Part shown: positions 30,902 to 40,460 of the stretch, piece after piece | Numbering within the stretch: the stretch's first letter is position 1 | Layout of the letters: each line of letters starts with the position of its first letter | Origin: JANXQG01 sp963719885 | GTDB lineage: Bacteria > Planctomycetota > Planctomycetia > Pirellulales > Thermoguttaceae | Length of the DNA stretch: 64,000 nt | Direction of reading: 5' to 3' | Assembly (NCBI GenBank): GCA_963719885.1 | Contig: CAVRDP010000012.1 | Span: 186,001-250,000, forward strand | Translations under genes and position numbers: made by a program | Notes under the pieces: model-generated | Database searches by the model: none | What the model was told of the DNA's origin: nothing | The model's input: the letters and a program-made list of their open reading frames with translations, nothing else

Positions 30902-33900
30902 CTAGGTGGCTGCCGACTCGGCAAAGGTTCGCTTGATCTCCTCGATCTTGTAGGCTTCCAGGACATCGCCTTCCTTGATGTCGTTGTAGCCGGCCAGCTT
31001 GATGCCGCATTCCAGGCCCTCGCGGACCTCGCGGGCGTCGTCCTTTTCGCGCCGCAGCGAATCGAGGGCATAATCGCCGATCACCCGGTTCTCGCGTATC
31101 ACCCGCACGCGCGCGTCACGCGTAATCGTGCCAGCCAAGACGCGGCAGCCGGCCGCCGTACCGATGCGGCTGATGTGGAACAACTGCTGCACCAGGGCCC
31201 GGCCGAGTTCCTTTTCTTGTTTCTCCGGGCGGAGCATGCCTTCCAAGGCGGCCTTCAAGTCGTCCTTGACCTGGTAGATGATGTCGTAGCGGCGGATCTG
31301 CACGCCCCGGCTCTCGGCAAGATTGCGGGCCTTTTCGTCGGGCACGACGTTGAAGCCGATAATCACCGCGTCGGAGGCGTCGGCCAGATGGACGTCAGCC
31401 TCGGTGATGCCACCCACGGTTGCCTGCAAAATGCGAATTTGCACCTCGGGATGCGCGAGCTTTTCGAGTTCTTTGCGGATGGCCTCGATCGAACCGCGGA
31501 CATCGGCCCGCAGGATGATGTTCAACGTCTGCAAATCGTCCATTTGGCCGAGCCGCTCGAAGAGGGTCTCCAACGTCACGTGCTCGCGACTGTTGCCGCT
31601 GAGATCGCGCTGCCGCGCGGTCTGCAAGCGCTGGTCGGCCAGGTTCCGGGCCTCGGAAATATCGGGCAGCACGTAGAAACGGTCGCCGGCCCCGGGGGCC
31701 ACGTGCAGACCGGTGACGTTCACGGGCGTCGATGGGCCGGCTTCTTCGTATTTCTTGTGCGGATCGAGCGTGTCGTACATCGCCTTGACGCGGCCGTAGG
31801 CCCCCCCGCAAACGACGACGTCACCGGGCCGGAGCGTGCCGTTTTGCACCAGCAGCTTGGCGATGACGCCGCGATCTTCGTGCATCTCGGCCTCCAGGCA
31901 GGTGCCGCGGGCCGGGCGGCCGGGGTTGGCCTTGTACTCGTGCAGTTCGGCCACGGTGAGCAGGGTCACGATCAGTTCATCCAGGCCCGTGCCCTTCGTG
32001 GCGCTGGTCTTGACGACTTCCGTTTCACCGCCCCATTCGCTGGGCAGCAATTGATTTTCCGCAAGTTGACTAAAAATGCGCTCGACGTTGATGCCGGGCA
32101 GGTCGATTTTGTTCAGGGCCACGACGATCGGCACTCCCGCTGCCCGGGCGTGGCTGATGGCCTCCTCGGTTTGCGGCATGACACCGTCATCGGCGGCGAC
32201 GACCAGCACGGCGATGTCGGTGACGTTGGCCCCGCGGGCCCGCATTTCGGTGAAGGCCTCGTGGCCGGGCGTATCGACAAACGTCACGGCGCGGCCGTCT
32301 TTATCGACCTTATAAGCGCGGATGTGTTGCGTGATGCCGCCTTTCTCGTGGGCGGCTACGTCCAGCCCGATAATCCGGTCCAGCAACGATGTCTTGCCGT
32401 GGTCGACGTGGCCCAGGAAGGTGACGATCGGCGGGCGAGGCTGGAGCGACTCGGGGGGATCGGTCTGGTCGGCCGTCTCCAGCACTTTTTGTTCCAGCGA
32501 AATCTCGCGGCGGATCTCGACCTCGACTCCGAACTCGGGAGCGATAAGCTCGGCCGTCTCGGCATCGAGGCTGGCCGCAATGTTGCTCACGATCTTCATT
32601 TCGATCAGCTTGCCGAGGATCTTGCCGGCGGAAATTCCAGTCGCTTCCGCGAAGGAGCGGACGGTGCAGGGGAACTCCACAACGATCTTGCCCTTCCGGG
32701 GCGCCGCCGTGTTGGTGCCCGTCCGACGGAGATTGCGGCTGCGGCGCGCGGTGCTGGTCCCGCCCTCTTCGTCCTCGCCGCTGCCGCGCCGCTTGGCCGT
32801 GGTCGAGCGTTTGCGCTTCGCCTGTCGTTGCTCGCGGCCGCCCAAAGTCGCCAGTCCGGCGCCTTCGCGTTCGTCATCAGCCACCACGGGCTTGACGGCA
32901 GCGCGTCGCGGACGTTCTTTTCCGCCAAGTTCCAAAGGCAGGCCGACGCCCGCGGCACCCTCTGGGGCGCCCGGGCGGGACTGGCCTTTTTTCGCGGCCA
33001 GATCGTCGCGTTTCTTCTTTTCTTCGTGCTTGCGCAAGTGCTCGGAAAGCGGCTTGCTGCCGGCCTTGCTGGCACGAATGGCGTCCGGGGGAAGCTTGAT
33101 GTCGGGCTTCTGCGGCACCGGTTCCTTGGGTTTGTGCTTGGCGGTCGTCTTGGACGCCGGCATCGGGGCCAGATGCATTGCCGGCGCGGCCTTGTCGCCG
33201 GATTTCTTTTCACCTGGCTTTCTCTCGCCGGCTTGCCTTTCACCCGGCTTGCCGTCGCCCGGCTTGTTGTCGCGCTTGCTCAACATCCTTCCCAGCGGCC
33301 CCGGCATCGAAGACATCGGCGGCCGTTGCGGCATCGGGACCGGGCCCACGGCAGGTCGTGGGGATGGGGAAGCGGGCGAGACCGCCCCCACTGCCGCCGA
33401 TGACCCAACGGCTGGCGGGGGCTGCACGGATAACGGCTTCGCGGGTAACTTCGCCTCCTGTGCGGCGACGGTGGACTTCAGACTTTCCGGCACGGTCGAT
33501 ACCGCAACGGGCGGCGGTACGACAGGCGCTGCCGGGATGGCCGCAGCGACTGGAACTGTCGGCTCGCCGACAACGGGCGGAACGTCGGCCGTCAAAGCTA
33601 CCGGCGGAGCAATTTCTTCGGGCCGACCAGGGGTACCCGGTGCCCGCCGCAACCCTTCTGCTGGCGCCCGGGGCGGCCTGTCCTGTTTGATCGGCGGCAA
33701 TACGGGAACTTTCGTGCCCGCGCCCGCGGGACCGATGTAATCACTGCGGCGAATACTGTGGCCAACTCCGGCCGCACCCGCATCGGCCATTCTTGCGGCG
33801 CCGTCGGCTTTTCCGCCGACTGCTCCGCGGTGCCCGCCGCCGGCCATGAAGGCTTTGAGGCGAACGACTTCCTCGTCCGTCAAACTGGCCAGCGCAGAGC

Positions 33901-34027
33901 CCTTCCCCGTGATGCCCGCACGGGTGCAGACATCGACCAACTTCTTATTGTCGATCTGGAGCTCTTTGGCGAGAGCGTATATACGGATGGGCAAAACGGG
34001 CCTCTTGCTTGGGGATGCAGTACTCAA
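30902..34027 (-). CDS. infB: Translation initiation factor IF-2
   Basis: This 1041-residue GTPase positions initiator tRNA on the 30S subunit. An IF2N domain (IYALAKELQIDNKKLVDVC) is followed by a ~400-residue Pro/Lys/Gly-rich variable region. A second IF2N-like domain comes next, then the G domain with GHVDHGKT, DTPGHEAF and NKID. The C-terminal domains II-IV end in the usual KEGDVLEAYKIEEIKR. Its length is large, as in other bacteria with long N-terminal regions. Its start overlaps the nusA stop by four bases, so translation is coupled. Confidence 0.98.
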   Translation of the reverse strand: MSTASPSKRPVLPIRIYALAKELQIDNKKLVDVCTRAGITGKGSALASLTDEEVVRLKAFMAGGGHRGAVGGKADGAARMADAGAAGVGHSIRRSDYIGPAGAGTKVPVLPPIKQDRPPRAPAEGLRRAPGTPGRPEEIAPPVALTADVPPVVGEPTVPVAAAIPAAPVVPPPVAVSTVPESLKSTVAAQEAKLPAKPLSVQPPPAVGSSAAVGAVSPASPSPRPAVGPVPMPQRPPMSSMPGPLGRMLSKRDNKPGDGKPGERQAGERKPGEKKSGDKAAPAMHLAPMPASKTTAKHKPKEPVPQKPDIKLPPDAIRASKAGSKPLSEHLRKHEEKKKRDDLAAKKGQSRPGAPEGAAGVGLPLELGGKERPRRAAVKPVVADDEREGAGLATLGGREQRQAKRKRSTTAKRRGSGEDEEGGTSTARRSRNLRRTGTNTAAPRKGKIVVEFPCTVRSFAEATGISAGKILGKLIEMKIVSNIAASLDAETAELIAPEFGVEVEIRREISLEQKVLETADQTDPPESLQPRPPIVTFLGHVDHGKTSLLDRIIGLDVAAHEKGGITQHIRAYKVDKDGRAVTFVDTPGHEAFTEMRARGANVTDIAVLVVAADDGVMPQTEEAISHARAAGVPIVVALNKIDLPGINVERIFSQLAENQLLPSEWGGETEVVKTSATKGTGLDELIVTLLTVAELHEYKANPGRPARGTCLEAEMHEDRGVIAKLLVQNGTLRPGDVVVCGGAYGRVKAMYDTLDPHKKYEEAGPSTPVNVTGLHVAPGAGDRFYVLPDISEARNLADQRLQTARQRDLSGNSREHVTLETLFERLGQMDDLQTLNIILRADVRGSIEAIRKELEKLAHPEVQIRILQATVGGITEADVHLADASDAVIIGFNVVPDEKARNLAESRGVQIRRYDIIYQVKDDLKAALEGMLRPEKQEKELGRALVQQLFHISRIGTAAGCRVLAGTITRDARVRVIRENRVIGDYALDSLRREKDDAREVREGLECGIKLAGYNDIKEGDVLEAYKIEEIKRTFAESAAT

Positions 34028-35580
34028 GTGCTTTCACGATGATTGCCGTCGCCAGAGTGATCGGTGGGAGAAACATCTTCGGCGGCGGAGGATGGGACGC
34101 TACTGTCCTCGATCTGCTCGACAATCAATTCGGCCAATTCGGCAGCAGCGTCGGTTGGTTCGTTTTCAATTTGCAAGGCCACGTCAGTCTCCAGGACCGC
34201 TTCAGTCTCCAGGACCGCTTCAGTCGCGTCGGCCGCGCCGTCCTCATTCTCGCGGTCTTCTTCGACCGGACCAACGCTCTTCAAGCCACCTTCAGATTCC
34301 GGGCCCGCGGTGGTCTCGATGTCATGGTCTTCGCCGTCCTTGGCTTCGAGGTCTTTGCCTTCGCCGTCTTCCTCGGCCGTCCCGGCGCGGTCCTTTTCGC
34401 GCCGCTCACGGCGCTGTTCCGCTGCGACCTTTTCGGCTTCTTCGGCCTTGTCTTCGGCCTGCTTCACGATTAATTCCGCCTGCTCTTCGCCGAGCCCGCC
34501 CATTTCCATCAAGGCGTCAGGCTCGATGACCGAAAGGTCGTCATAGGACAGGAAGCCTTCGCCGACCAGTTTTTCGGCCAGTTCGGACTCCACGCCTTGC
34601 AACGCCGAAAAGCCCATTACGGCCCGCTCGATCTGTTCGTCCAGCTCATCGCGGGTCATAATTTCGATGTCCCAGCCACAGAGCTTGCTGGCCAGGCGAA
34701 CATTCTGTCCACGCTTGCCAATGGCCAGCGAAAGCTGGTCCTCGCGAACCAGCACGATCGCGCGGCCGAGCATCTGGCAAAGAATCACTTCTTCAACCTC
34801 GGCCGGCTGCAGCGCGTTGGGAATCAAGGCCTGGCGATCGTCGCTCCAACGAACGATGTCGATCCGTTCGCCGGAGAGCTCGTCGACGATGTTCTTGATG
34901 CGGTTGCCGCGGACGCCCACGCAGGCGCCCACGCAATCGACCCGCTGGTCCATGCTGCTGACCGCGACCTTCGTGCGGTAGCCGGGCTCGCGGGCGATGG
35001 AGCGGATTTCGATGACGCCTTCGGCGATCTCCGGAATTTCCTGCTCGAACAGCCGTTGCACGAGTTGCGGTTTGGTGCGGCTGAGGATGACCTTCACACG
35101 GCTGCCGGCCTTGCGGACTTCATAGACCGTGGCCCGCACGCGTTCGTTGGCGTGATGCGATTCGCCGGGGATCTGTTCGCCGCGGGGGAGAATCGCTTCC
35201 ACGTTTTGCAAGGAAACGGTGGCGGCGCCGCCTTCATAGCGTTGGATCGTACCGGTGACGAGTTGGCCTTTCAGTTCGTCGTATTCGTTGAAGAGGTGGT
35301 CGCGCTCGGCCTCGCGGATCTTTTGGATCATCACCTGCTTGGCCGTCTGCGCCCCGATCCGCTCGGCCATCTCTTCCGGCGCCATGGGCGTTCCGTTATA
35401 CAGGCCAGTAATCACTCCGCTGTGATGATCGATCTTGACTTGGATATCTGCTTCTTCGCCATAATGTTTCTTGGCGGCGGAAATCAACGCGGCTTCGATG
35501 CCGTCGAAGACGATTTCCTTGTCGATATTCTTGTCGCGGTGGATCGTGTCCACTATCCGGAGCAGTTCGCTGGGATCCAT
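34024..35580 (-). CDS. nusA: Transcription termination/antitermination factor NusA
   Basis: This 518-residue protein has the NusA N-terminal domain (1-125), an S1 domain, KH domains (VGACVGVRGNRIKNIVDELS and IGKRGQNVRLASKLCGW) and a helix-hairpin repeat (LSVIEPDALMEMGGLGEEQA). It ends in a long acidic C-terminal tail of about 130 residues with a short tandem repeat EAVLET. NusA binds RNA polymerase and modulates pausing. A rimP gene, usually upstream, is absent here; instead there is a promoter at 35784-35812 and a ~200-base leader. Confidence 0.97.
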   Translation of the reverse strand: MDPSELLRIVDTIHRDKNIDKEIVFDGIEAALISAAKKHYGEEADIQVKIDHHSGVITGLYNGTPMAPEEMAERIGAQTAKQVMIQKIREAERDHLFNEYDELKGQLVTGTIQRYEGGAATVSLQNVEAILPRGEQIPGESHHANERVRATVYEVRKAGSRVKVILSRTKPQLVQRLFEQEIPEIAEGVIEIRSIAREPGYRTKVAVSSMDQRVDCVGACVGVRGNRIKNIVDELSGERIDIVRWSDDRQALIPNALQPAEVEEVILCQMLGRAIVLVREDQLSLAIGKRGQNVRLASKLCGWDIEIMTRDELDEQIERAVMGFSALQGVESELAEKLVGEGFLSYDDLSVIEPDALMEMGGLGEEQAELIVKQAEDKAEEAEKVAAEQRRERREKDRAGTAEEDGEGKDLEAKDGEDHDIETTAGPESEGGLKSVGPVEEDRENEDGAADATEAVLETEAVLETDVALQIENEPTDAAAELAELIVEQIEDSSVPSSAAEDVSPTDHSGDGNHREST

Positions 35581-35783
35581 CGATTATCGCTTCCCCGGCT
35601 TGAGAAGTCCTGGCCCCAAGTACCGGGTTCCTGTACGGGTTTCCCGTCGATCCAGGTCGCCACGAACTAGGCCGTATCAGGCATTCTCAGGCAATAGTTT
35701 TCACTCCTCTCGGCCCGTGCAATACGGCCGAGATGCTCCAAAATCTTGTCAGTACATGACTTAGTGAGCTTGGTAATCTAGTA

Positions 35784-35812
35784 AGCATATCGGTGAAAAT
35801 GTTTAGTGTCAA
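35784..35812 (-). promoter_or_regulatory. Sigma-70 promoter for nusA-infB-rbfA
   Basis: On the minus strand, TTGACA (35812-35807), a 17-base spacer and TATGCT (35789-35784) form a near-consensus promoter. Transcription would start near 35777, leaving a leader of about 197 bases before the nusA ATG. Confidence 0.65.
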
Positions 35813-35968
35813 GTGGTGCGAAGCAGGGCTTGAGGGCAGGAAAACCTGGCTTTTGAAGGCTCCTCATGGCGAAAAATCACGCCGTTTTCGTAGACCAGAT
35901 GCACAACGACCCAACTGTTTATCTACGAACGCCTTCCATCCAAGAAATGCCCATTTTATCGGACTTCT

Positions 35969-35996
35969 TGGTCCACCACGGTGTGGTCCAAAATCG
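35969..35996. repeat. CACGGTGTGGTCCAAAATCG block, copy 1
   Basis: This is a near-palindrome (TTGGTCCACCACGGTGTGG then TCCAA). Related copies are at 37133-37156 and 37461-37491, each at the edge of a repeat unit. Confidence 0.55.
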
Positions 35997-36788
35997 CGGC
36001 CCTTCGAAAGTCTGGATGCTTAGGGCAAGGAACTCCATGTAAGAACTAAATTCCATAAAGTGCGTCACGCGAGCCTTTCCGGGCTGCACGGCCTAGCCAC
36101 TCGACCACCCGTTGGTGTTGATTCTCGGAGTTTCTTGCCCGTATTTGCCCATTTGAATAAATTTCTCGCGTTTCTTGGCACTTGTGTACCACTATTAGTT
36201 TGGTTCGTTATCACCAAAGGAAGTTGCCAGCGCTGCGCAAACTAGGCGAAAACGATGGCTTGACACTCCTTGGAGGAAACTGATATGGAATAAGGATGGG
36301 TGGCCGTTTGGCCCATTTTGACCGCGTTTCGACCACGTTTGACTACTTTTGGCTACTTTTGGCTACTTTTGACCACGCTTGGCCACGTTTTGGCAAGCTA
36401 GGCAACTTCGTTATCGTTCCTCTGCGAAGCCTTGGGACGCCCAGTCAAGAAATTCCGTTTTTTCTACTCCATCCCCAAGTAGTATGGAATTGAACGTGCG
36501 GGCCCTTGGGGGAGGAATTCTTGGAACACTAATCTTCGCTAATTGGCGATAATGATCTTCATTGTATTAGTGTTGATTAGCGTCAATTAGTGTTCTGTCC
36601 TTCCCCTGGTTTTCTTTTTCCGGCGGTGCCTGAACGTTGCCTTCCGCGTGTCCAAGCCGGTGCCTTGGCCGGGGCAGGCGGCGTTTCCTGCCCCGGACCG
36701 CGCGACGCGGCTTGCCGGCAGCGTCGCAGAAGCGAATCTAAGAACAAAAACCGTATGCAGGCGTTATTCGTCGTAACTATCCACACTA

Positions 36789-36942
36789 ATAAGTACGTTT
36801 TAGCCGGCCCTTTTGTACAGTTCAGCGTCGCGGATTTCCGGCGATTCCCCTCGCCCGCGGCTCGATCGAGCCCGCTTTTCCCGGGGAATTCGCCGATTTC
36901 CTGCCATCGAAGAAAGTTGCCAAAAATCGAAATCGTGTACAC
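36789..36942. repeat. Diverged ~150-base direct repeat, unit A
   Basis: It starts ATAAGTACGTTTTAGCCGG and includes GGATTTCCGGCGATTCCC and CGCTTTTCCCGGGGAATTC. Unit B at 37705-37857 follows the same order with roughly 30% differences by eye. Confidence 0.6.
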
Positions 36943-37132
36943 TGTTTTCGCGTCCAATTGGCCGAAAACTCCCCTCTCTCGCCGGGAGAGGGCGGGCACC
37001 ATGTCGGGCACCATGTACTCATGGTCGTGGTCGGGGTGAGGGCGTTTTGCTCCCGCGCAGAATTCCCCGTTTCCCCATCTCCCCATCTCCCCATCTCCCT
37101 CCTCCTTCATTCCCGCATTCAACAAAAAACTC

Positions 37133-37156
37133 TTGGTCTATCACGGTGTGGTCCAA
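37133..37156. repeat. CACGGTGTGGTCCAAA block, copy 2
   Basis: It reads TCACGGTGTGGTCCAAATTC after TTGGTCTA and is related to copies 1 and 3. Confidence 0.5.
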
Positions 37157-37460
37157 ATTCGCCTCCTCCACCGCTCATGTTTTCTGCATTCTCCCTGGAA
37201 AACCGCTGTGAAAACCGTATTCGGCGGCTTTTTCGGCCGGGCAAAGTCATGGACTGTGTCTGCCAAATTGGGGGTGCAGGTTTTGGCCGAAAACGCGATT
37301 CGATCCCCTACACGCGGGGTCATGCGCCAAGCAAATAATTTGGCAAACTTTCCGCATAGCCTCTGCGCAGGGAATCCCTTGAAATTGTGCGTTTGGCGTA
37401 CGACACGGCATGGTTCAAACCAAGGTAATATCATGCGCTTCAGCAGGGTCGATCTCTGTC

Positions 37461-37491
37461 GTGTGGTCCAGCACGGTGTGGTCCAAAATCG
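37461..37491. repeat. CACGGTGTGGTCCAAAATCG block, copy 3
   Basis: GTGTGGTCCAG is followed by CACGGTGTGGTCCAAAATCG, so the half-site is doubled here. Confidence 0.5.
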
Positions 37492-37530
37492 AGGTCGTTC
37501 CCTTTCTCCCTCTCCCCTCCTCCCCTCGCC

Positions 37531-37639
37531 GGGCACCATGTCGGGCACCATGTACTCATGGTCGTGGTCGCGGGCGAGGGCGGGCACCATGTCGGGCACC
37601 GTGTACTCATGGTCGTGGTCGTGGTCGGGGTGAGGGCAG
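37531..37639. repeat. Two tandem 51-base repeats (third copy at 36994-37045)
   Basis: Units begin GGGCACCATGTCGGGCACC and contain TACTCATGGTCGTGGTCG. Tandem copies start at 37531 and 37582, and one more copy lies ~540 bases upstream. Confidence 0.65.
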
Positions 37640-37704
37640 TTTCCCGCTCTTTCTGCCTTCCGCCTTCATCCTTCATCCCTCATCCATCCCTCATCCTTCG
37701 CCCT

Positions 37705-37857
37705 ATAAGTACGTTTGAGCCGGCGATTTTGTACGATTCGCATTGCAGATTTCCGGCAAATCCCATCTTCCGCAACCCGGCGGGGCCGCTTTTCCCGAGG
37801 AATTCACCGATCTCTCGCCGCCCAAGAAATTTCGCGAAAGTCGGAAATGCGGTCAGG
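37705..37857. repeat. Diverged ~150-base direct repeat, unit B
   Basis: It starts ATAAGTACGTTTGAGCCGG and runs parallel to unit A through CGCTTTTCCCGAGGAATTC. It is followed, like A, by CCCCATCTCC runs. Confidence 0.6.
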
Positions 37858-38116
37858 GAATTCCGCTTGCTGCTCCCCATCTCCGCGTCCCCCCATCTCC
37901 CCATCTCCGCGTCCCCCCATCTCCCCATCTCCCAATCTGCGCGTCTCCCCTTCTCCCCATCTCCCCTTCTCGCCCGTCGCCGCCTGCGCGCTTCACTGCT
38001 GCACATAGTTTATGATTATAATGCCCTGTAGTCCGAGCTTCCTTGCAGCAAAAGGCGTGCTTCCCAATGGCCCAACGCATCGTCTACCTTATCGCAAGCT
38101 GGTCTGAGGCGTAAAC

Positions 38117-40184
38117 ATGCAGCCCTTTATCTCCGTCATCATGCCCGTGTACAACGGCGCCTTTACGCTGGACCGCGCGGTGCGCTCCGTCCTCGCCCAG
38201 GAATTCGCCGAGTGGGAGGTCGTGGCTGCCGACGACGGTTCGACGGACGACACCTGGAAGATCCTCCAGCGGTGGGCTGCCGCCGACGACCGGATCCGGA
38301 CTACCCGCTTGGAGGAGAACCGCGGCGTGGCCGCCGCGCGCAATGCGGCGATCGAGATCGCCCGCGGCGACCTGCTGGCATTCCTGGATCGCGACGACGA
38401 GTACTATCCCGATTACCTCGGGCATGTGCGGCGGTTGTGCGAGCAGACCGACGTTCTGGTTTTCGGGTACGATTACGTCTACGAAGACGGGCCGGGCGAG
38501 GGACGGCTGCCCGCCTGGGTCCCCGCCAGCGTCGCCCAGGAGTTGTTCCTGCAGAACATCGTCATGCCCCTGGGCGTGGCCCATTGGCGGCAGTGGTGGC
38601 AGAAGGCGGGCGGGTTCCACGAGGGCTGCTGGCAGCCCGATTGGGACTACTGGAAGCGGCTCGTCCGCGCGGGGGCCCGACTCGACTTTCCGCCGCTGAA
38701 GAGCGGCCGCTACCACGTGCGCCTGACCGGCGCCAACCGCCGTCCGCACGTCACCCCCCGGCAGCGCAAGGCGTTCCTCGACAACTGGCAGCAGGGCAAG
38801 CCCATGTATGGCGACCGGTCGTTGCTTGCCAACCGGCCCAAGACCCGCAAGATCGCCTTCGTCTCGGCCCACTGCGCCATCGACCCCACCAACGGCGCGG
38901 CGACCTCTACCCTCGACGCCCTGCAACTGCTGGCCGAGACGGGCTTCGACTGTCGCGTCTTCTGTTGCTCGCATACGGACGCCATGGAAGAGGTCTCCAT
39001 CGAGGACGTCCTGGACCAGTATGGGGCGCGTTACCAGTTCCGTGACGCACGGATCGGTTCCTACCAGGGCCAGTTGCTCTTCACGTCGCACCGGGACGTT
39101 CCCGTGACGCTCTTCCGCGCGGCCCACAGCCGGCCGTGGGCGAACACGGAGGAGTTCGACGCCTTCCTCGCCGCCTGCGACCACTTCTTGAAGGAGAACC
39201 GGCCGGATCTGGTCTGGACCTACGGCGGCGACCCCAGCGCCTACGTCATCCAGCGGCTGGCCAAGCGGCTGGACATCCCCGTGCTTTTCGCCCTCCACAA
39301 TTTCGCCTACTTCGATCCGGCCGCCTTCGTGGCCACCGATTACGTGGTCGTCTTCTCCGAGTTCTCGCGGCAGTACTACTGGGACTCGTTGAAGCTGGCC
39401 TGCCAGAGGTTGCCGCTGGTGGTCGATCCGGCGCGGGTTCTAGTGCGTAGGCCGGAAGAAGTATGTAGGCCGGAACAAGCTTGCGCAGTTCCGGCACTGG
39501 CGGCTGCGCCTTCGGAAAGCACGCGACACAGCGGACGATCCACAATTGGTCGCCGCAATGCCGATCCATGCCGGAACTGCGCATGCTTGTTCCGGCCTAC
39601 ACGTCACGTTCGTCAATCCCGAGCCGAGGAAGGGCGTTTTCGTTTTTGCCCGCATTGCCGAAGTCCTCTTCCATCGCCGGCCCGACATCCCGCTGCTGAT
39701 GGTGGAGGGGGTGGCCAAGAAGGGCCTTTTGCCGGGGTTGGGCCTCGATTTCAGCCGGATTGCGAGCCTGCGCGTCGTGCCCACGACGCCCAACCCCCGC
39801 GACTTCTACGCGGTCACGAAGATCCTGCTGATGCCATCGCTCATGGAGCCGGCGGGGATGGTGGCGATGGAGGGCATGCTCAACGGCATTCCCGTCCTGG
39901 CAGGCAACCGCGGCGGGCTGCCGGAAATCGTCGGCGATGCCGGCTTTCTCTTCGACATCCCGGCCAAATACACGGCGGAGACGCGCGAGATCCCCACGGC
40001 TGCGGAGATCGAGCCCTGGGTGGAGACGATCATTCAACTATGGGACGACGGGGTATTTTTTGCGGATTGGAGCCGGGCGGCCCGCGCTCGCGGAGAGTGT
40101 TGGCATCCCGACCGTTTGCGGCCGATCTACCGCGCATTCTTCGAGAACATCTTCGTTCAGCCCGGTCCGCCGCTGGTGCCGTAG
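38117..40184 (+). pseudogene. GT2-GT4 double glycosyltransferase split by a palindromic element
   Basis: The N-terminal half is a family 2 glycosyltransferase (SVIMPVYNGAFTLDRAVRSV, ADDGSTDDT, FLDRDDEYY). The second half is a GT-B glycosyltransferase (VSAHCAIDPTNGAA, LLMPSLMEPAGMVAMEGMLN, GGLPEIVGDAGFLFDIP). The frame from 38117 stays in register to 39446, where a 154-base element begins. The family sequence resumes at 39601 in a shifted frame and ends at 40184. Removing 39447-39600 exactly rebuilds the reading VLVHVTFVNP, so the intact gene would code about 637 residues. A paralogue lies at 58069-60191. As it stands the GT4 half would not be made unless it is started internally. Confidence 0.88.
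39447..39600. repeat. 154-base palindromic (REP-like) element inserted in the glycosyltransferase
   Basis: The 32-base arms at 39465-39496 and 39569-39600 are inverted copies with one mismatch (GTAGGCCGGAACAAGC... on the left). A partial extra copy of the arm start (GTAGGCCGGAAGAAG) lies at 39447. There is no open frame and no visible target duplication; the length of 154 shifts the host frame by one. Confidence 0.85.
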
Positions 40185-40460
40185 CCTTGGACGGCCGAGA
40201 AAAGAAAATGTACGCGCGTTCATTGACTTTGCCGTGCGGCTACGGCAACGAAGCCTGCTCATGGCGCAAAACCCCCCTTAAAAGCCATTACGAACGGAAA
40301 AGCGAGGCGAAGTGAAATCGCTGTGGAGCCATAGGCAACTTGTCCGTATGCCCATTTTGCAAGTATATTCTTGTAAGGTTCTCACAGTGCTTGACAGTGC
40401 TCATTAGTGTTCCCTCCTTGCCACCTTGTGTCACTTCGCAACCACTAACGTCACTTCAAA

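Larger units (their letters stand above)
35813..38116. other. Repeat-rich non-coding region of about 2.3 kb
   Basis: I find no frame here with coding character; the short frames have biased, repetitive content. It holds three copies of a CACGGTGTGGTCCAAA block, two diverged ~150-base direct repeats, a 51-base tandem repeat, CCCCATCTCC microsatellite-like stretches and TTTTGGCTAC-type iterations near 36340-36395. A TATAAT at 38017-38022 may serve the following glycosyltransferase gene. Confidence 0.6.

Noticed and set aside
30842..33740. Plus-strand frames of 853 and 472 residues opposite infB
   Set aside because: Antisense shadows of IF-2; composition is biased and no domain is recognisable.
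36058..36108. tRNA-like 5' half on the minus strand (GGTGGTCGAGTGGCTAGGC, with GGAAA in a short hairpin)
   Set aside because: The D-arm-like part and a possible anticodon hairpin are there, but no T-arm (GGTTCGAATCC-type) or matching acceptor stem follows. At most a tRNA fragment or chance likeness.
35960..37500. CRISPR array suggested by repeated CACGGTGTGGTCCAAA blocks
   Set aside because: Only three copies, at irregular distances of about 0.3-1.2 kb, with no regular spacers and no cas genes.
36994..37639. Short frames with repeated SGTMYSWSWSG-type peptide
   Set aside because: They are translations of the 51-base tandem repeats and have no ribosome site or homology pattern.
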